DNA of 64,000 nt from Nocardia rosealba (GTDB lineage: Bacteria; Actinomycetota; Actinomycetes; Mycobacteriales; Mycobacteriaceae): the NCBI RefSeq assembly GCF_020216065.1, contig NZ_JAIWNA010000002.1, positions 744,001 through 808,000 on the forward strand, written 5' to 3'. The number at the start of each line of letters is the position of its first letter. Within the stretch, counting starts at the first letter, position 1. Positions 17,292 through 25,634 of the stretch are shown piece after piece. A program made the translations under genes and the position numbers. The notes beneath the pieces are model-generated. The model saw only the letters and a list, made by a program, of their open reading frames with translations. It did not search any database and was not told where the DNA came from.

Positions 17292-18500
17292 TCATGCCGA
17301 CATCGCGGCCCGGTCGACGCGGCGCGCGGATACCTTGCGGTAAGCGGTGAGGGTTCGGGTGCCGACCCGCTCCCAGGAGTAGGAGTTCTCGGCTCGACGT
17401 CGCCCGGCCGCGCCGCGGGAGGCGGCCAGGTGCGGGTTGTCGAGCAGCGGGCGGATCGCGGCGGCCAGCGCCTCGGGGGAGTTCGGTGGCACCAGGGCGC
17501 CGGTGACACCGTCGACGACGGTGTCGAGCATGCCGCCGACAGCGGTGGCGACCACGGGTCGCGCGCAGCCCATCGCCTCGAGCGGCACGATGCCGAACGG
17601 CTCGTACCAGGGTGTGCAGGCCACGACATCGGCGGAGCGGATCAATTCGGGCATGGCGGTGTGCTCGACCGACCCGAGCAGGTGCACCCGGTCGCCGACG
17701 CCGATGCGTTGCGCACAACCGCGCAGCCGTCGCGCCTCGGCATGGGTTTTGCCCTTGTCGTCGGCGCCGCCCGCGATGACCAGGTAGGTGCCGGGTAACT
17801 CGCGTAGTGCGGCGATGGCCAGGTCGTAGCCTTTGCGTGGCACCATCCGCCCGACCGACAGGATGCGGTGCGGTGCGCCACGTTCGGCGACCGGGCCGTC
17901 GGGGGTGAACAGGTCGAGGTCCACACCGCACGGAACCACCGACACGTGATGCGGTGGCACCCCCATCTTGGTGAGTTCGCCGACCTCGTCGGAGCAGGTG
18001 GCGATGACCCGCGCCGCCCGCGACGCGACCAGGCGTTCGATGCGGATGCGGGCGGGCGGGCTGGTGTCGGCGCGGCCCTGGTATCGGTGTTTGACGGTGC
18101 CGAGCGCGTGGAAGGTGACCAGGACGGGTATGCCGGTGCCGTGGGCGGCCAGCTCGGCGGCCATGCCCGACATCCAGAAGTGCGCGTGTATCACATCGGG
18201 ATGCTCGCGGGCCCAGTCGTCGCGCAGGAACGCGGCGAATTCGCCCAGGTGAGGGAGGATTTCGTCCTTGGGGATGGGGCGCGGTGGGCCGGCGGGGACG
18301 TGCACGACGCGGTAGCCGTCGTCGGTGTGGATCGTGCGTTCGGAGTGGGTTCCGTCGTGTCTGGTGTAGACGATCACCTCGTGCCCGCGCTGGGCGAGGG
18401 TGGCCGAGAGGGCTGCGACGTGGACGTTCTGTCCCCCGGCGTCGGTGCCTCCGAGCGGGGCCAGCGGGCTCGCGTGTTCGGAAACCATAGCGATCTTCAC
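17292..18500 (-). CDS. Glycosyltransferase family 4
   Basis: The 402-residue GT-B retaining glycosyltransferase starts at GTG 18500 behind CGGAG. The N-terminal loop PLGGTDAGGQNVHVAALSA, the hinge SVGRMVPRKGYDLAIAAL and the donor motif EPFGIVPLEAMGCARPVVAT with E-x7-E are all present. It resembles MshA and related GDP/UDP-sugar transferases. It is the first gene of the operon running to 12397 and has a sigma F-type promoter. Confidence 0.92.
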   Translation of the reverse strand: MKIAMVSEHASPLAPLGGTDAGGQNVHVAALSATLAQRGHEVIVYTRHDGTHSERTIHTDDGYRVVHVPAGPPRPIPKDEILPHLGEFAAFLRDDWAREHPDVIHAHFWMSGMAAELAAHGTGIPVLVTFHALGTVKHRYQGRADTSPPARIRIERLVASRAARVIATCSDEVGELTKMGVPPHHVSVVPCGVDLDLFTPDGPVAERGAPHRILSVGRMVPRKGYDLAIAALRELPGTYLVIAGGADDKGKTHAEARRLRGCAQRIGVGDRVHLLGSVEHTAMPELIRSADVVACTPWYEPFGIVPLEAMGCARPVVATAVGGMLDTVVDGVTGALVPPNSPEALAAAIRPLLDNPHLAASRGAAGRRRAENSYSWERVGTRTLTAYRKVSARRVDRAAMSA

Positions 18501-18577
18501 GACTGACTCCGTTCGTCGTGACAAGCGGTGGCCAGTGGAACGCACCGCTGCGGGCGGACCGGTTCTCGCTGGGCGCT

Positions 18578-18602
18578 ATGCCCGGGGAGAAGTGGGTCAA
18601 AC
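18578..18602 (-). promoter_or_regulatory. Sigma F-type promoter of heptose/glycosyltransferase operon
   Basis: On the minus strand GTTT (18599-18602), 15 nt, GGGCAT (18578-18583). It lies 77 nt before the GTG of the first gene and back to back with the plus-strand promoter at 18628. Confidence 0.65.
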
Positions 18603-18627
18603 AGCGGCGTGCCGGTTTCGCCCGACT

Positions 18628-18652
18628 GTTTCGGTGTGCGCCGGTGGGGTAC
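18628..18652 (+). promoter_or_regulatory. Sigma F-type promoter of GT9 gene
   Basis: GTTT (18628-18631), 15 nt, GGGTAC (18647-18652): an exact match in both boxes. It lies 52 nt before the ATG at 18705. Confidence 0.75.
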
Positions 18653-18704
18653 TGCGGCGGTGCCGATCACCGCCACCACAGAACATCGGGTAAGGAGTGC
18701 CGAG

Positions 18705-19865
18705 ATGACGACCGCGTCCGGCGACAGTGTTTTCGGGCCGATCGCGCGGCCGTTCCCCGATGTCGAACGCATCGTGGTGTTGCGCGGTGGTGGCCTGGGC
18801 GACTTGTTGCTCGCCCTGCCGGCGATCGAGGCGCTGGTCGCGACCTACCCGACGGCGCGGATCACCCTGTTCGGTTCGGCACTGCATGCCGCGCTGCTCC
18901 GATCACGGCCGGGACCGGTGCGCGACGTGCGGGTGCTCCCACCGAAGAACTCACCTGCCGAGGACGCGTTGCTCGACGAAACAACAAGGGAGCGTGTCGA
19001 TCTGGGTATCCAACTGCACGGCGGTGGCGCCTGGTCGAACCGGTTCCTGCGCCGCACGGGAGCTCGGTGGACGGTCGGTTCCCGCGCCGGCGGCGCCATC
19101 GAGCTCACCAGGACCATCCCGTTCCGGTACTACCAGCACGAGATGATCCGTGCGCTCGAGGTGGTCGGGTTGGCCGGGGCGGCACCGGTCACTCTCGAAC
19201 CGAGGATCGCCGTCACCCCCGACGACGAGGCCGCCGCCGAACGGCTCGTCGGGCAGGCGACGAGGCCCGTGGTCACGGTTCACCCCTCGGCGACCGATCC
19301 CCGAAGGCGGTGGCCCGTGCGCAAATTCGCGGAGGTCATCGAGCATTGTGTGCGCGGCGGGGCAACCGTTCATGTGATCGGCACCCACGACGACCGTCCG
19401 CTGCTGCGCGAAATCCTCGACCGGGTGGGCGGTTGCGACACCCGCCACGTGCACTGCCTCGTCGATGCCGACATGACCGAGCTCTGCGGGTTAATTACGC
19501 GGACAACGGTTTTCGTGGGCAACGACAGCGGGCCACGGCATCTGGCCAAAGCGCTCGGCATCCCGACGGTCGGGATCTTCTGGATCGGCAACCTCGTCAA
19601 CGCCGGACCACTCAACCGCGCCAACGACCGGGTGCTGACCGCGTGGACCACGCACTGCCAGCTCTGCGGTGCCACCCTCACCGACGAAGGCGCCCCACGC
19701 TGCGAACACGACAACTCGATCGTCGCCACGGTCACCGTTGAGGAGGTGTGCCGTGAGATCGACGAATTCCTCGGCCCCGCCGGCATTGTCACCGCACTGC
19801 GGCCGGAACGGCGGTGGCACGACACCGTAGGCCTCGACGCCCCGGTCGGGGACCGTCGTCGATGA
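18705..19865 (+). CDS. Glycosyltransferase family 9 (heptosyltransferase-like), second
   Basis: The 386-residue protein starts at ATG 18705 behind TAAGGAG. It has the GT9 N-terminus IVVLRGGGLGDLLLALPAIE, VTVHPSATDPRRRWPVRKFA, and the donor motif VFVGNDSGPRHLAKALGIPT. The Arg in GPRHLA replaces the usual Ala of GPAHLA. A Cys-rich patch (CQLCGATL...CEHD) lies near the C-terminus. It is divergent from the main operon and convergent with hldE, so all parts of the heptose pathway lie together. Confidence 0.9.
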   Translation: MTTASGDSVFGPIARPFPDVERIVVLRGGGLGDLLLALPAIEALVATYPTARITLFGSALHAALLRSRPGPVRDVRVLPPKNSPAEDALLDETTRERVDLGIQLHGGGAWSNRFLRRTGARWTVGSRAGGAIELTRTIPFRYYQHEMIRALEVVGLAGAAPVTLEPRIAVTPDDEAAAERLVGQATRPVVTVHPSATDPRRRWPVRKFAEVIEHCVRGGATVHVIGTHDDRPLLREILDRVGGCDTRHVHCLVDADMTELCGLITRTTVFVGNDSGPRHLAKALGIPTVGIFWIGNLVNAGPLNRANDRVLTAWTTHCQLCGATLTDEGAPRCEHDNSIVATVTVEEVCREIDEFLGPAGIVTALRPERRWHDTVGLDAPVGDRRR

Positions 19866-19910
19866 CTCCAGGTGTACCGCGCGCCGGGTGTGGATCCGTA
19901 CCGGCATCGC

Positions 19911-21395
19911 TCATCGATCTCCCACGCGGCCGCGGATGCGGTCGATCATCGTCGTCGTGGAGTGGTCGGCGAGGTAGTTCAGAACCCGGACCTGACCGCC
20001 GTATTCGGTGACGACAGCGGTCTCGGGCAGCATGTCGGGTCTGTAGTCGCCGCCTTTGACATACAGCTGGGGCTCGGTGGCGCGCAGCAACTCGGCGGGG
20101 GTGTCCTCGTCGAAGACGGTCACATGGTCCACACAGCTCAGGGCGGCCAGTACCGCGCACCGGTCGCCCGCGGTGTTCACGGGCCGCTCGGGGCCCTTGA
20201 GGCGGCGCACACTGCTGTCGGAGTTCACGGCGACCACCAGGATGTCGCCCAGGCTCTTGGCCTCGTTGAGGCAGGCGATGTGACCTGCGTGCAGCACATC
20301 GAAGCAGCCGTTGGTGAACACCACCCGCGCGCCCTCGGCTCGCTCGCGGCGCACGGTCGCGATGAACCGGTCTCGCGAGAGGACTCCGGAGCCCTCGCCA
20401 CCGAGGCGGGCACGCAGATCGGGACACCGGCACACCGAGGTACCGGGGCTGCGCAACACCACATCGGCGGCGGCCTGGGCGAATTCGACCGCACCCGTCA
20501 GCGGCATCGCGTCGAGTACCGCGGCGGTGAGGGCGGCGACGAAGGTGTCACCGGCACCGGCCGACCGGTTCTCCGGCACCGCAACCGCCCAGGTCCGGTG
20601 CGCGGGCTTGCCGTCCACCAGCAGAACGGTGCCGTCCTTGTCGAGGGTGACCACCACCGCGGCCGCCCCGGTGCGGGTCATCAGTTCGTCGCGGCGGTCG
20701 ATGAACAGTTGCGCGTGATCGGTGTGTGCCGTCGTGTCGAGCAGGGCCGCGGCCTCCTCGGCGTTGGGTGTCACCAGGTCGGGCCGCAGCGCCTGCCAGC
20801 GGGCCGGTTCGTGCGCGTCGAGGACCAGCAGCGGGAGGCTGTCGCGGCGCGCGCACAGGGCGTCGCGGATCGTGTCGTCGAGGGTGACGCCGTAATCGCA
20901 GATCAGCAATGCGTCGGCATCGGCGAGGGCGGTGTCGAGCGCGGCGAGCAGTGCGGTCGTGTCGGTGTGCACCGGGGCACAGTCCTCGTCGTAGCGCAGC
21001 AGGATCTGTTCGTCGGCCATCACCCGCACCTTCACCTCGGTGTTCCGGGTCGGGTCGGCGACCACGGTGTCGGTACCCACTCCCGCGCGGCGCAACGAGT
21101 CGCGCAGGTCGTGGCCGGCGTCGTCGTCACCGACCGTGGCGACCATCTGCACCTGCGCGCCGAGCGCGGCCAGGTTGGCCGCCGTATTCGCCGCCGCCCC
21201 AGGCACTTTCGCGGTGTCGGCCACATCGACCACCGGCACCGGGCCCTCCCGGCACAACCGGTGGCAGCGTCCCCATTTCCACACGTCGAGGACGGCATCA
21301 CCCAGGACGACGACACGCGGGCGGCGCGCGGCGACGTGATCGACGGATTCGGGGCCTGGTCCGCGGAAGCCTAGATCGGTCCGGTCGAACGGCAT
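19911..21395 (-). CDS. hldE: Bifunctional heptose 7-phosphate kinase / heptose 1-phosphate adenylyltransferase
   Basis: The 494-residue HldE-type protein (E. coli HldE is 477) starts at ATG 21395 behind GGGAGGA. The N-terminal PfkB domain (about 25-325) has VVVLGDAVLDVWKWGRC, GGAAANT-like PGAAANTAANLAAL and the catalytic SAGAGDTFVAAL. The C-terminal nucleotidyltransferase domain (about 345-494) has FTNGCFDVLHAGHIACL and the ISTT-like HSTTTMIDRI. It makes ADP-heptose from heptose 7-phosphate with GmhB between its two steps. No clear HldD epimerase is in the window, so the product would be ADP-D-glycero-manno-heptose unless one lies elsewhere. Confidence 0.93.
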   Translation of the reverse strand: MPFDRTDLGFRGPGPESVDHVAARRPRVVVLGDAVLDVWKWGRCHRLCREGPVPVVDVADTAKVPGAAANTAANLAALGAQVQMVATVGDDDAGHDLRDSLRRAGVGTDTVVADPTRNTEVKVRVMADEQILLRYDEDCAPVHTDTTALLAALDTALADADALLICDYGVTLDDTIRDALCARRDSLPLLVLDAHEPARWQALRPDLVTPNAEEAAALLDTTAHTDHAQLFIDRRDELMTRTGAAAVVVTLDKDGTVLLVDGKPAHRTWAVAVPENRSAGAGDTFVAALTAAVLDAMPLTGAVEFAQAAADVVLRSPGTSVCRCPDLRARLGGEGSGVLSRDRFIATVRRERAEGARVVFTNGCFDVLHAGHIACLNEAKSLGDILVVAVNSDSSVRRLKGPERPVNTAGDRCAVLAALSCVDHVTVFDEDTPAELLRATEPQLYVKGGDYRPDMLPETAVVTEYGGQVRVLNYLADHSTTTMIDRIRGRVGDR

Positions 21396-21432
21396 GGGCG
21401 TCCTCCCTCGGGCGGTGGTCGTCGTCGAAGCG

Positions 21433-21457
21433 ATTCCACGTGCGCGGCGGGTCAAAC
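21433..21457 (-). promoter_or_regulatory. Possible sigma F-type promoter of hldE
   Basis: On the minus strand GTTT (21454-21457), 15 nt, TGGAAT (21433-21438). The -35 is perfect and shares GTTTGACCC with the GT4 promoter, but the -10 is weak. It is 37 nt before the ATG and back to back with the epimerase promoter. Confidence 0.4.
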
Positions 21458-21473
21458 AGATCGGTGCGGATCG

Positions 21474-21498
21474 GTGTCGGCGGCACCGGCGCGGGTAT
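21474..21498 (+). promoter_or_regulatory. Sigma F-type promoter of epimerase gene
   Basis: GTGT (21474-21477), 15 nt, GGGTAT (21493-21498). The start codon at 21533 is 34 nt downstream. GTGT-N15-GGGTA is also seen at 41962 and 48076. Confidence 0.65.
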
Positions 21499-21532
21499 GG
21501 CGAGGATGCGAACCGAGCCGAGGAGGTGTGCG

Positions 21533-22615
21533 ATGCGTGTGGTCGTGGTGGGAGCGACAGGCAATGTCGGCACGGCGGTGGTCGACGCACTGACCACCAC
21601 ACCGGCGGTGACGTCGGTGCTGGGAGTGGCGCGGCGCAGACCCGACCGTGGGCTCGCCGGGGTGGACTGGGTCGGCGCAGACGTGCGCGACGCCGATCTG
21701 GTCTCGCTGTTCCGCGGTGCGGACGCGGTGGTGCACCTGGCCTGGGTGTTCCAGCCCACGCACCGGCCGCTCGACACCTGGCACACCAATGTCGACGGCA
21801 CCGAACGGGTGCTGGCCGCTGTCGCCGAGGCGGAGGTGCCCGCGCTGATCTACGCGTCCTCGGTCGGGGCGTACGCACCGCGCGAGGACGACGAACCCGT
21901 CACCGAGAGCTGGCCGACCGAGGGCTGGCCCGCCGCCGCCTATATGGCCGAGAAGTCCTATGTGGAGCGGCTTCTCGACATCTTCGAACGCGACAATCCC
22001 GATATCCGGGTGGTGCGGATGCGTCCGGCGTTCACCTTCCAGTACGACTCGGCCAGCGAACAGCGCCGCCTGTTCGTCGGACCGCTGCTGCCCAACCGGT
22101 TGATCCGGCCCGGAGTGCTGCCCGTGCTGCCGTATCCGTGGGGAATGCGGTTCCAGGCGTTGCACAGCAGCGATGTGGGACGCGCCTACGCGATGGCGGT
22201 GACCAAGCAGGTGCGCGGTGCGTTCAATCTCGCCGCCGACGACGTCATCGACCGCGACGCCATCACCCGCATCCTGCGCACCAGGACGTTTCCCGTCCCG
22301 CCCCGCGCGGTGAAGGCCGCGCTCACGGTGGGCTGGTGGTTGCGGCTGGTCCCGGCCACTCCGGAACTGTTCGACGCGATGATGCATCTACCGCTGCTCG
22401 ACACCACCCGCGCCCGTACCGAACTCGGCTGGACACCGAGGATCAGCGCCGCCGACGCGCTCACCGAGGTGCTGCACGGATTCGGCGACGGCGCGGGCGG
22501 TGACACCCCACCGCTGGCCGCCGACGCCGGCGGCGCCTTGCGCTACCGCGAATTCGCCTCCGGCGTCGGCGGACACGACCCGGTCGACCAGCTCACCCGC
22601 CACGCCCACCGCTGA
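21533..22615 (+). CDS. NAD-dependent epimerase/dehydratase family protein
   Basis: The 360-residue extended SDR has the nucleotide-binding VVVGATGNVGTAVVDAL, VDGTERVLAAV, and the catalytic YASSVGAY with AAYMAEKSYVER (Y-x3-K). A ribosome site GAGGAGG precedes ATG 21533. It is next to hldE but has none of the HldD-specific N-terminal features, so I do not call it ADP-heptose epimerase. Its stop is 3 nt from the end of the convergent alcohol dehydrogenase gene. Confidence 0.85.
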   Translation: MRVVVVGATGNVGTAVVDALTTTPAVTSVLGVARRRPDRGLAGVDWVGADVRDADLVSLFRGADAVVHLAWVFQPTHRPLDTWHTNVDGTERVLAAVAEAEVPALIYASSVGAYAPREDDEPVTESWPTEGWPAAAYMAEKSYVERLLDIFERDNPDIRVVRMRPAFTFQYDSASEQRRLFVGPLLPNRLIRPGVLPVLPYPWGMRFQALHSSDVGRAYAMAVTKQVRGAFNLAADDVIDRDAITRILRTRTFPVPPRAVKAALTVGWWLRLVPATPELFDAMMHLPLLDTTRARTELGWTPRISAADALTEVLHGFGDGAGGDTPPLAADAGGALRYREFASGVGGHDPVDQLTRHAHR

Positions 22616-22618
22616 ACG

Positions 22619-23788
22619 TCACGGCCGGAAGACCGCGCGCACGCATTCGCTCTTGTCGTTCTTGAAGATGTCGTATCCGGCGACCGCGTCCGACAGCGGC
22701 AGATCATGGGTGATCAGATACGACGGGTCGAGTTGCCCGGTGGTGATGAACTCGAACATGCGTGAGACATCGCGCTGACCGGACTGCTGGGCGGTGCGCA
22801 GGGTCAGCCCCTTGTTGGTGAGCACACCCATCGGGAATTTGTCGGTCACGCCGTACACGCCGAGCACCGACACCACCCCGGTCTTGCGGCACGACATGAT
22901 CGCCTCGCGCAACGCGGTGGCCCGATCGGTTTCCAGTCGCAGCAACTGCTTGGCCCGGTCGTAGAGGTGCTGCACGCCGGTGCCGTGCGCTTCCATCCCG
23001 ACCGCGTCGATGCAGGCGTCGGGCCCGCGCCCGCCCGTCATCTCGCGCAGGGTCGCGGGGACGCTGTCGACACTGGTGTAGTCGATGGTGTCGGCGCCCG
23101 CGTGCCGGCGCGCCAGCTCGAGGCGTTCGGGGACGCGGTCGATCACGATCACCCTGCCCGCGCCGAGCAGACGGCTGGTGTGAGCGGCCATCAACCCGAC
23201 GCCGCCGCTGCCCCAGACCGCGACGGTGTCACCGGGGGAGATGTCGCAGAATTCGGCGCCCATCAGCCCGGTCGGCAGCGCGTCGGAACAGAACAGGGCC
23301 TGCTCGTCGGTGATCGACTCCGGAATCGGGAAACAGTTCACATCGCCGAAAGGCACACGGATGTATTCGGCGTGCGAGCCCTGATAGCCGCCGAAGGGAT
23401 GGGTGTAGCCGTAGATCCCGCCGGACGGGAAACCCAGGATCGGTTGTTGCACCGCGGCATTCGGGTTGGTGGTGTCACAGGCCGAATACCGCTGCGCCCC
23501 GCAGTACCAGCACGCGCCGCACCCGATGAACGACGGCACGACCACCCGGTCACCGACGGCGATCCGCTCCACCGCGCCGCCGACCTCGAGCACCTCACCC
23601 ATGAATTCGTGCCCGATCACGTCACCTTCGCGCATACCGGGCAGGTAGCCGTCGATGAAATGCAGATCCGAACCGCAGGTGGTGCTCAACCGGACCGCGA
23701 CGATCACATCGTGCGGGTTGACCAGGCGCGGATCGGGCACCGTCTCCACGGCCAGATCGTTCACGCCGTTCCAGCACAGTGCTCGCAT
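22619..23788 (-). CDS. Zinc-dependent alcohol dehydrogenase
   Basis: The 389-residue medium-chain dehydrogenase has the catalytic zinc region TTCGSDLHFIDGYLPG and GHEFMGEVLEVG, the structural zinc loop CGACWYCGAQRYSAC, and the Rossmann motif VWGSGGVGLMAA. Length and insertions (SGGIYGYTHPFGGYQGSHAE) fit the formaldehyde/glutathione-independent dehydrogenase branch. It starts in a TGATG overlap with the SRPBCC gene and ends the operon 25571-22619. Confidence 0.92.
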   Translation of the reverse strand: MRALCWNGVNDLAVETVPDPRLVNPHDVIVAVRLSTTCGSDLHFIDGYLPGMREGDVIGHEFMGEVLEVGGAVERIAVGDRVVVPSFIGCGACWYCGAQRYSACDTTNPNAAVQQPILGFPSGGIYGYTHPFGGYQGSHAEYIRVPFGDVNCFPIPESITDEQALFCSDALPTGLMGAEFCDISPGDTVAVWGSGGVGLMAAHTSRLLGAGRVIVIDRVPERLELARRHAGADTIDYTSVDSVPATLREMTGGRGPDACIDAVGMEAHGTGVQHLYDRAKQLLRLETDRATALREAIMSCRKTGVVSVLGVYGVTDKFPMGVLTNKGLTLRTAQQSGQRDVSRMFEFITTGQLDPSYLITHDLPLSDAVAGYDIFKNDKSECVRAVFRP

Positions 23789-24282
23789 CAGTCCTCCTGC
23801 TCGCGTCCGCTCGGATTGTGGGTCAGGGTCGGCGCCTCCCCGGTCTGCAGAATCGCGCGCGCCCGGTAGAGGGCGGTGAACGCGGCATGCCCGGTGAGCT
23901 GTTTTGGCAGTGGACTGGTGACCCGGATCGTCACCTCCGTGCCCAGATCGCCGGGGGCGTCGGCGAAGGTCAGCCGGATCTGGGAACGGCCGGCCGGGTC
24001 GCGGCCGCCGACGAAGCGGATCTCGCCGGGGGCGCGCACGGTGCGGCTCACCCATTGCGCGGCAGCGGCGGTGTTCTCGACGAACGACCACGTCAACCGG
24101 TCCGGGGCGGTCGATTCCACGTGGGCGATGCCGTCCAGCGCCGCGGACAGGTTCGCCGGATCGAGCCAGAACTGTTCGACGTCCGCGCGGGGGCGCGCGA
24201 TCGTCACCGCGTGCACGCTGGCCCCCGCCGTGGGCGCGACCTTGTGCAGCAGCTGCCCGATCCGGTCCTCGAACCAGGTCAC
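23788..24282 (-). CDS. SRPBCC family protein
   Basis: The GTG start at 24282 overlaps the upstream 59-aa gene (GTGA) and gives 164 residues. The START/polyketide-cyclase-like fold shows as SVHAVTIARPRADVEQFWLD, HVESTAPDRLTWSF and IRLTFADAPGDLGTEVTIRV. Such proteins bind hydrophobic ligands or lipids. Ligand is unknown. It is coupled to the dehydrogenase gene. Confidence 0.78.
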   Translation of the reverse strand: MTWFEDRIGQLLHKVAPTAGASVHAVTIARPRADVEQFWLDPANLSAALDGIAHVESTAPDRLTWSFVENTAAAAQWVSRTVRAPGEIRFVGGRDPAGRSQIRLTFADAPGDLGTEVTIRVTSPLPKQLTGHAAFTALYRARAILQTGEAPTLTHNPSGREQED

Positions 24283-24458
24283 CGGTTTCGGGTGTCGGGG
24301 CGGATGCCGGTTTCCGGATCGTCGTCGGCGGGTGGCTCGGGGTCGCGCCACTCCTCGGCCCGGCTCGACCGGTTGCCCTTGATCGTGCCGTCCAGCTCGT
24401 GCGCGAGTTCCTCGTCGTGGGCCGGACCGTGCTTGGTGTTGCCTCGTTCGATGACCAT
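24279..24458 (-). CDS. Small conserved hydrophilic protein, 59 aa
   Basis: An ATG at 24458 preceded by AAGGAGGC gives a 59-residue charged protein: MVIERGNTKHGPAHDEELAH at the start, ending PDTRNR. The tight overlaps on its 3' side, the 18-bp gap on its 5' side and the strong ribosome site support it as real. Function is unknown. It lies in the sigma F-type operon with the Rv2629-like gene. Confidence 0.7.
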   Translation of the reverse strand: MVIERGNTKHGPAHDEELAHELDGTIKGNRSSRAEEWRDPEPPADDDPETGIRPDTRNR

Positions 24459-24476
24459 CGTGCCTCCTTGTGCGTT

Positions 24477-25571
24477 TCAGCGGTGCCGGACCAGGGCGGC
24501 GACACCGTCCTCGGACGGCACACCGCCGGTGACGATGACCTCGGCACCGGTCAGGATCGCCGCGACGGGCAGTGCCTCGTCGGCGCGGCAGGACTGTCGT
24601 GGGGCGGTGCTGCCGGTCCAGCCGGCCGGGGCGTGCAGGTCCACGCTCACCTGTGCCCGGTCGGCGCCGACCAGCACGGTGCGGTCACCGAGCCGGTCCG
24701 GGTCGATGAGCAACCGGTCCACGCGCGCCATCCGTAACGCCTCGGCGGTCGCGTCCAGACCGGACACGGCCAGCCCCTCGGGGCGGGCTATCTCGGCGGC
24801 GACGGTGTCGAGGACCTCCTCGATGTCGTGGCGGGCCTGTTCGGCGACCACCCGGTGGACGGCGCTCTCCAGTTCGCCCGGGTCGCTGCCCCGTGCGCGG
24901 GCGCCCGCCTCGACCTCGACCACCGTCGGCCCGTGTTCGGGCAGCGCGTGATGCAGGGCGTTGCGCGCGCTCACCTCACCGGCGACCACGATCACCTCGG
25001 CATGCACCTGTTCGGCCTCGGTGCTCACCTGCTCGGCGAGTTCGTCGATGGTCCGCCGGGTCGTTTCCTCGACGCGCTGCTGCATGGACCGGTGTGCCCA
25101 TGCCCCACCACCGGTTTTGTGCACCGGATACGGGTCCTGATCGACGCTGCGTTCGGTGACCGACCCGTTCTCGTCGACGACGGTCAGGTCGCAGCCGACC
25201 TTGTCGACCACGGCGACCACATGCGGGACCAGTTCCTCGTGGTGGCGCAGCAACGGCAGCAGATAGGGCAGCGGTGACACCCGAACGACCTCTCGAGCCG
25301 GTGGTTCGGGCAGCAGCTCGTCGGCATGGACGGTGTGATCGTCGATGATCAACACCCGTCCGGCCCGCCCACGCCCGGGCGGACCCTCGGCGACGGCCCG
25401 GTCGAACAGCGCGATCATCTCCGCGCTGGCTCCCGCTTCCCGCAGGCGACCGCTGATGGACCGTCGACGCAGCTCCAGTTGATGCGCGGCGTCCTCGGTG
25501 TCGTGTGAGGCATCCATGTACACGACAGCGAAGGGCCCGCGCCTTTCCGCGATCTCTCGAATGCTGTTCAC
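24477..25571 (-). CDS. Rv2629-like protein (bacterial eRF1-related family)
   Basis: The 364-residue protein matches M. tuberculosis Rv2629 across its length: RGPFAVVYMDASHDTEDA at the start, then PYPVHKTGGGAWAH, VIVVAGEVSARNAL and RADEALPVAAILTGAEVI near the end. The family is related to the eRF1/Vms1 release-factor fold and has been linked to ribosome-associated functions and hypoxia response in mycobacteria. GTG 25571 is chosen because a perfect sigma F-type promoter overlaps the upstream in-frame extension. It heads a four-gene operon. Confidence 0.85.
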   Translation of the reverse strand: MNSIREIAERRGPFAVVYMDASHDTEDAAHQLELRRRSISGRLREAGASAEMIALFDRAVAEGPPGRGRAGRVLIIDDHTVHADELLPEPPAREVVRVSPLPYLLPLLRHHEELVPHVVAVVDKVGCDLTVVDENGSVTERSVDQDPYPVHKTGGGAWAHRSMQQRVEETTRRTIDELAEQVSTEAEQVHAEVIVVAGEVSARNALHHALPEHGPTVVEVEAGARARGSDPGELESAVHRVVAEQARHDIEEVLDTVAAEIARPEGLAVSGLDATAEALRMARVDRLLIDPDRLGDRTVLVGADRAQVSVDLHAPAGWTGSTAPRQSCRADEALPVAAILTGAEVIVTGGVPSEDGVAALVRHR

Positions 25572-25580
25572 ACCGCGCGC

Positions 25581-25605
25581 ATACCCGAGCTTCCCCACCC
25601 GAACC
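25581..25605 (-). promoter_or_regulatory. Sigma F-type promoter, leaderless, of Rv2629-like operon
   Basis: On the minus strand GGTT (25602-25605), 15 nt, GGGTAT (25581-25586). The hexamer ends 9 nt before GTG 25571, which has no ribosome site. This fits leaderless translation. Confidence 0.7.
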
Positions 25606-25634
25606 ACCCCGCCCGGATTTCGCGTCGTGGCCGG

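Noticed and set aside
21533..22615. HldD (ADP-heptose 6-epimerase) identity for the epimerase next to hldE
   Set aside because: It has the general extended-SDR motifs only, and the N-terminus and length fit a broad actinobacterial family rather than HldD.
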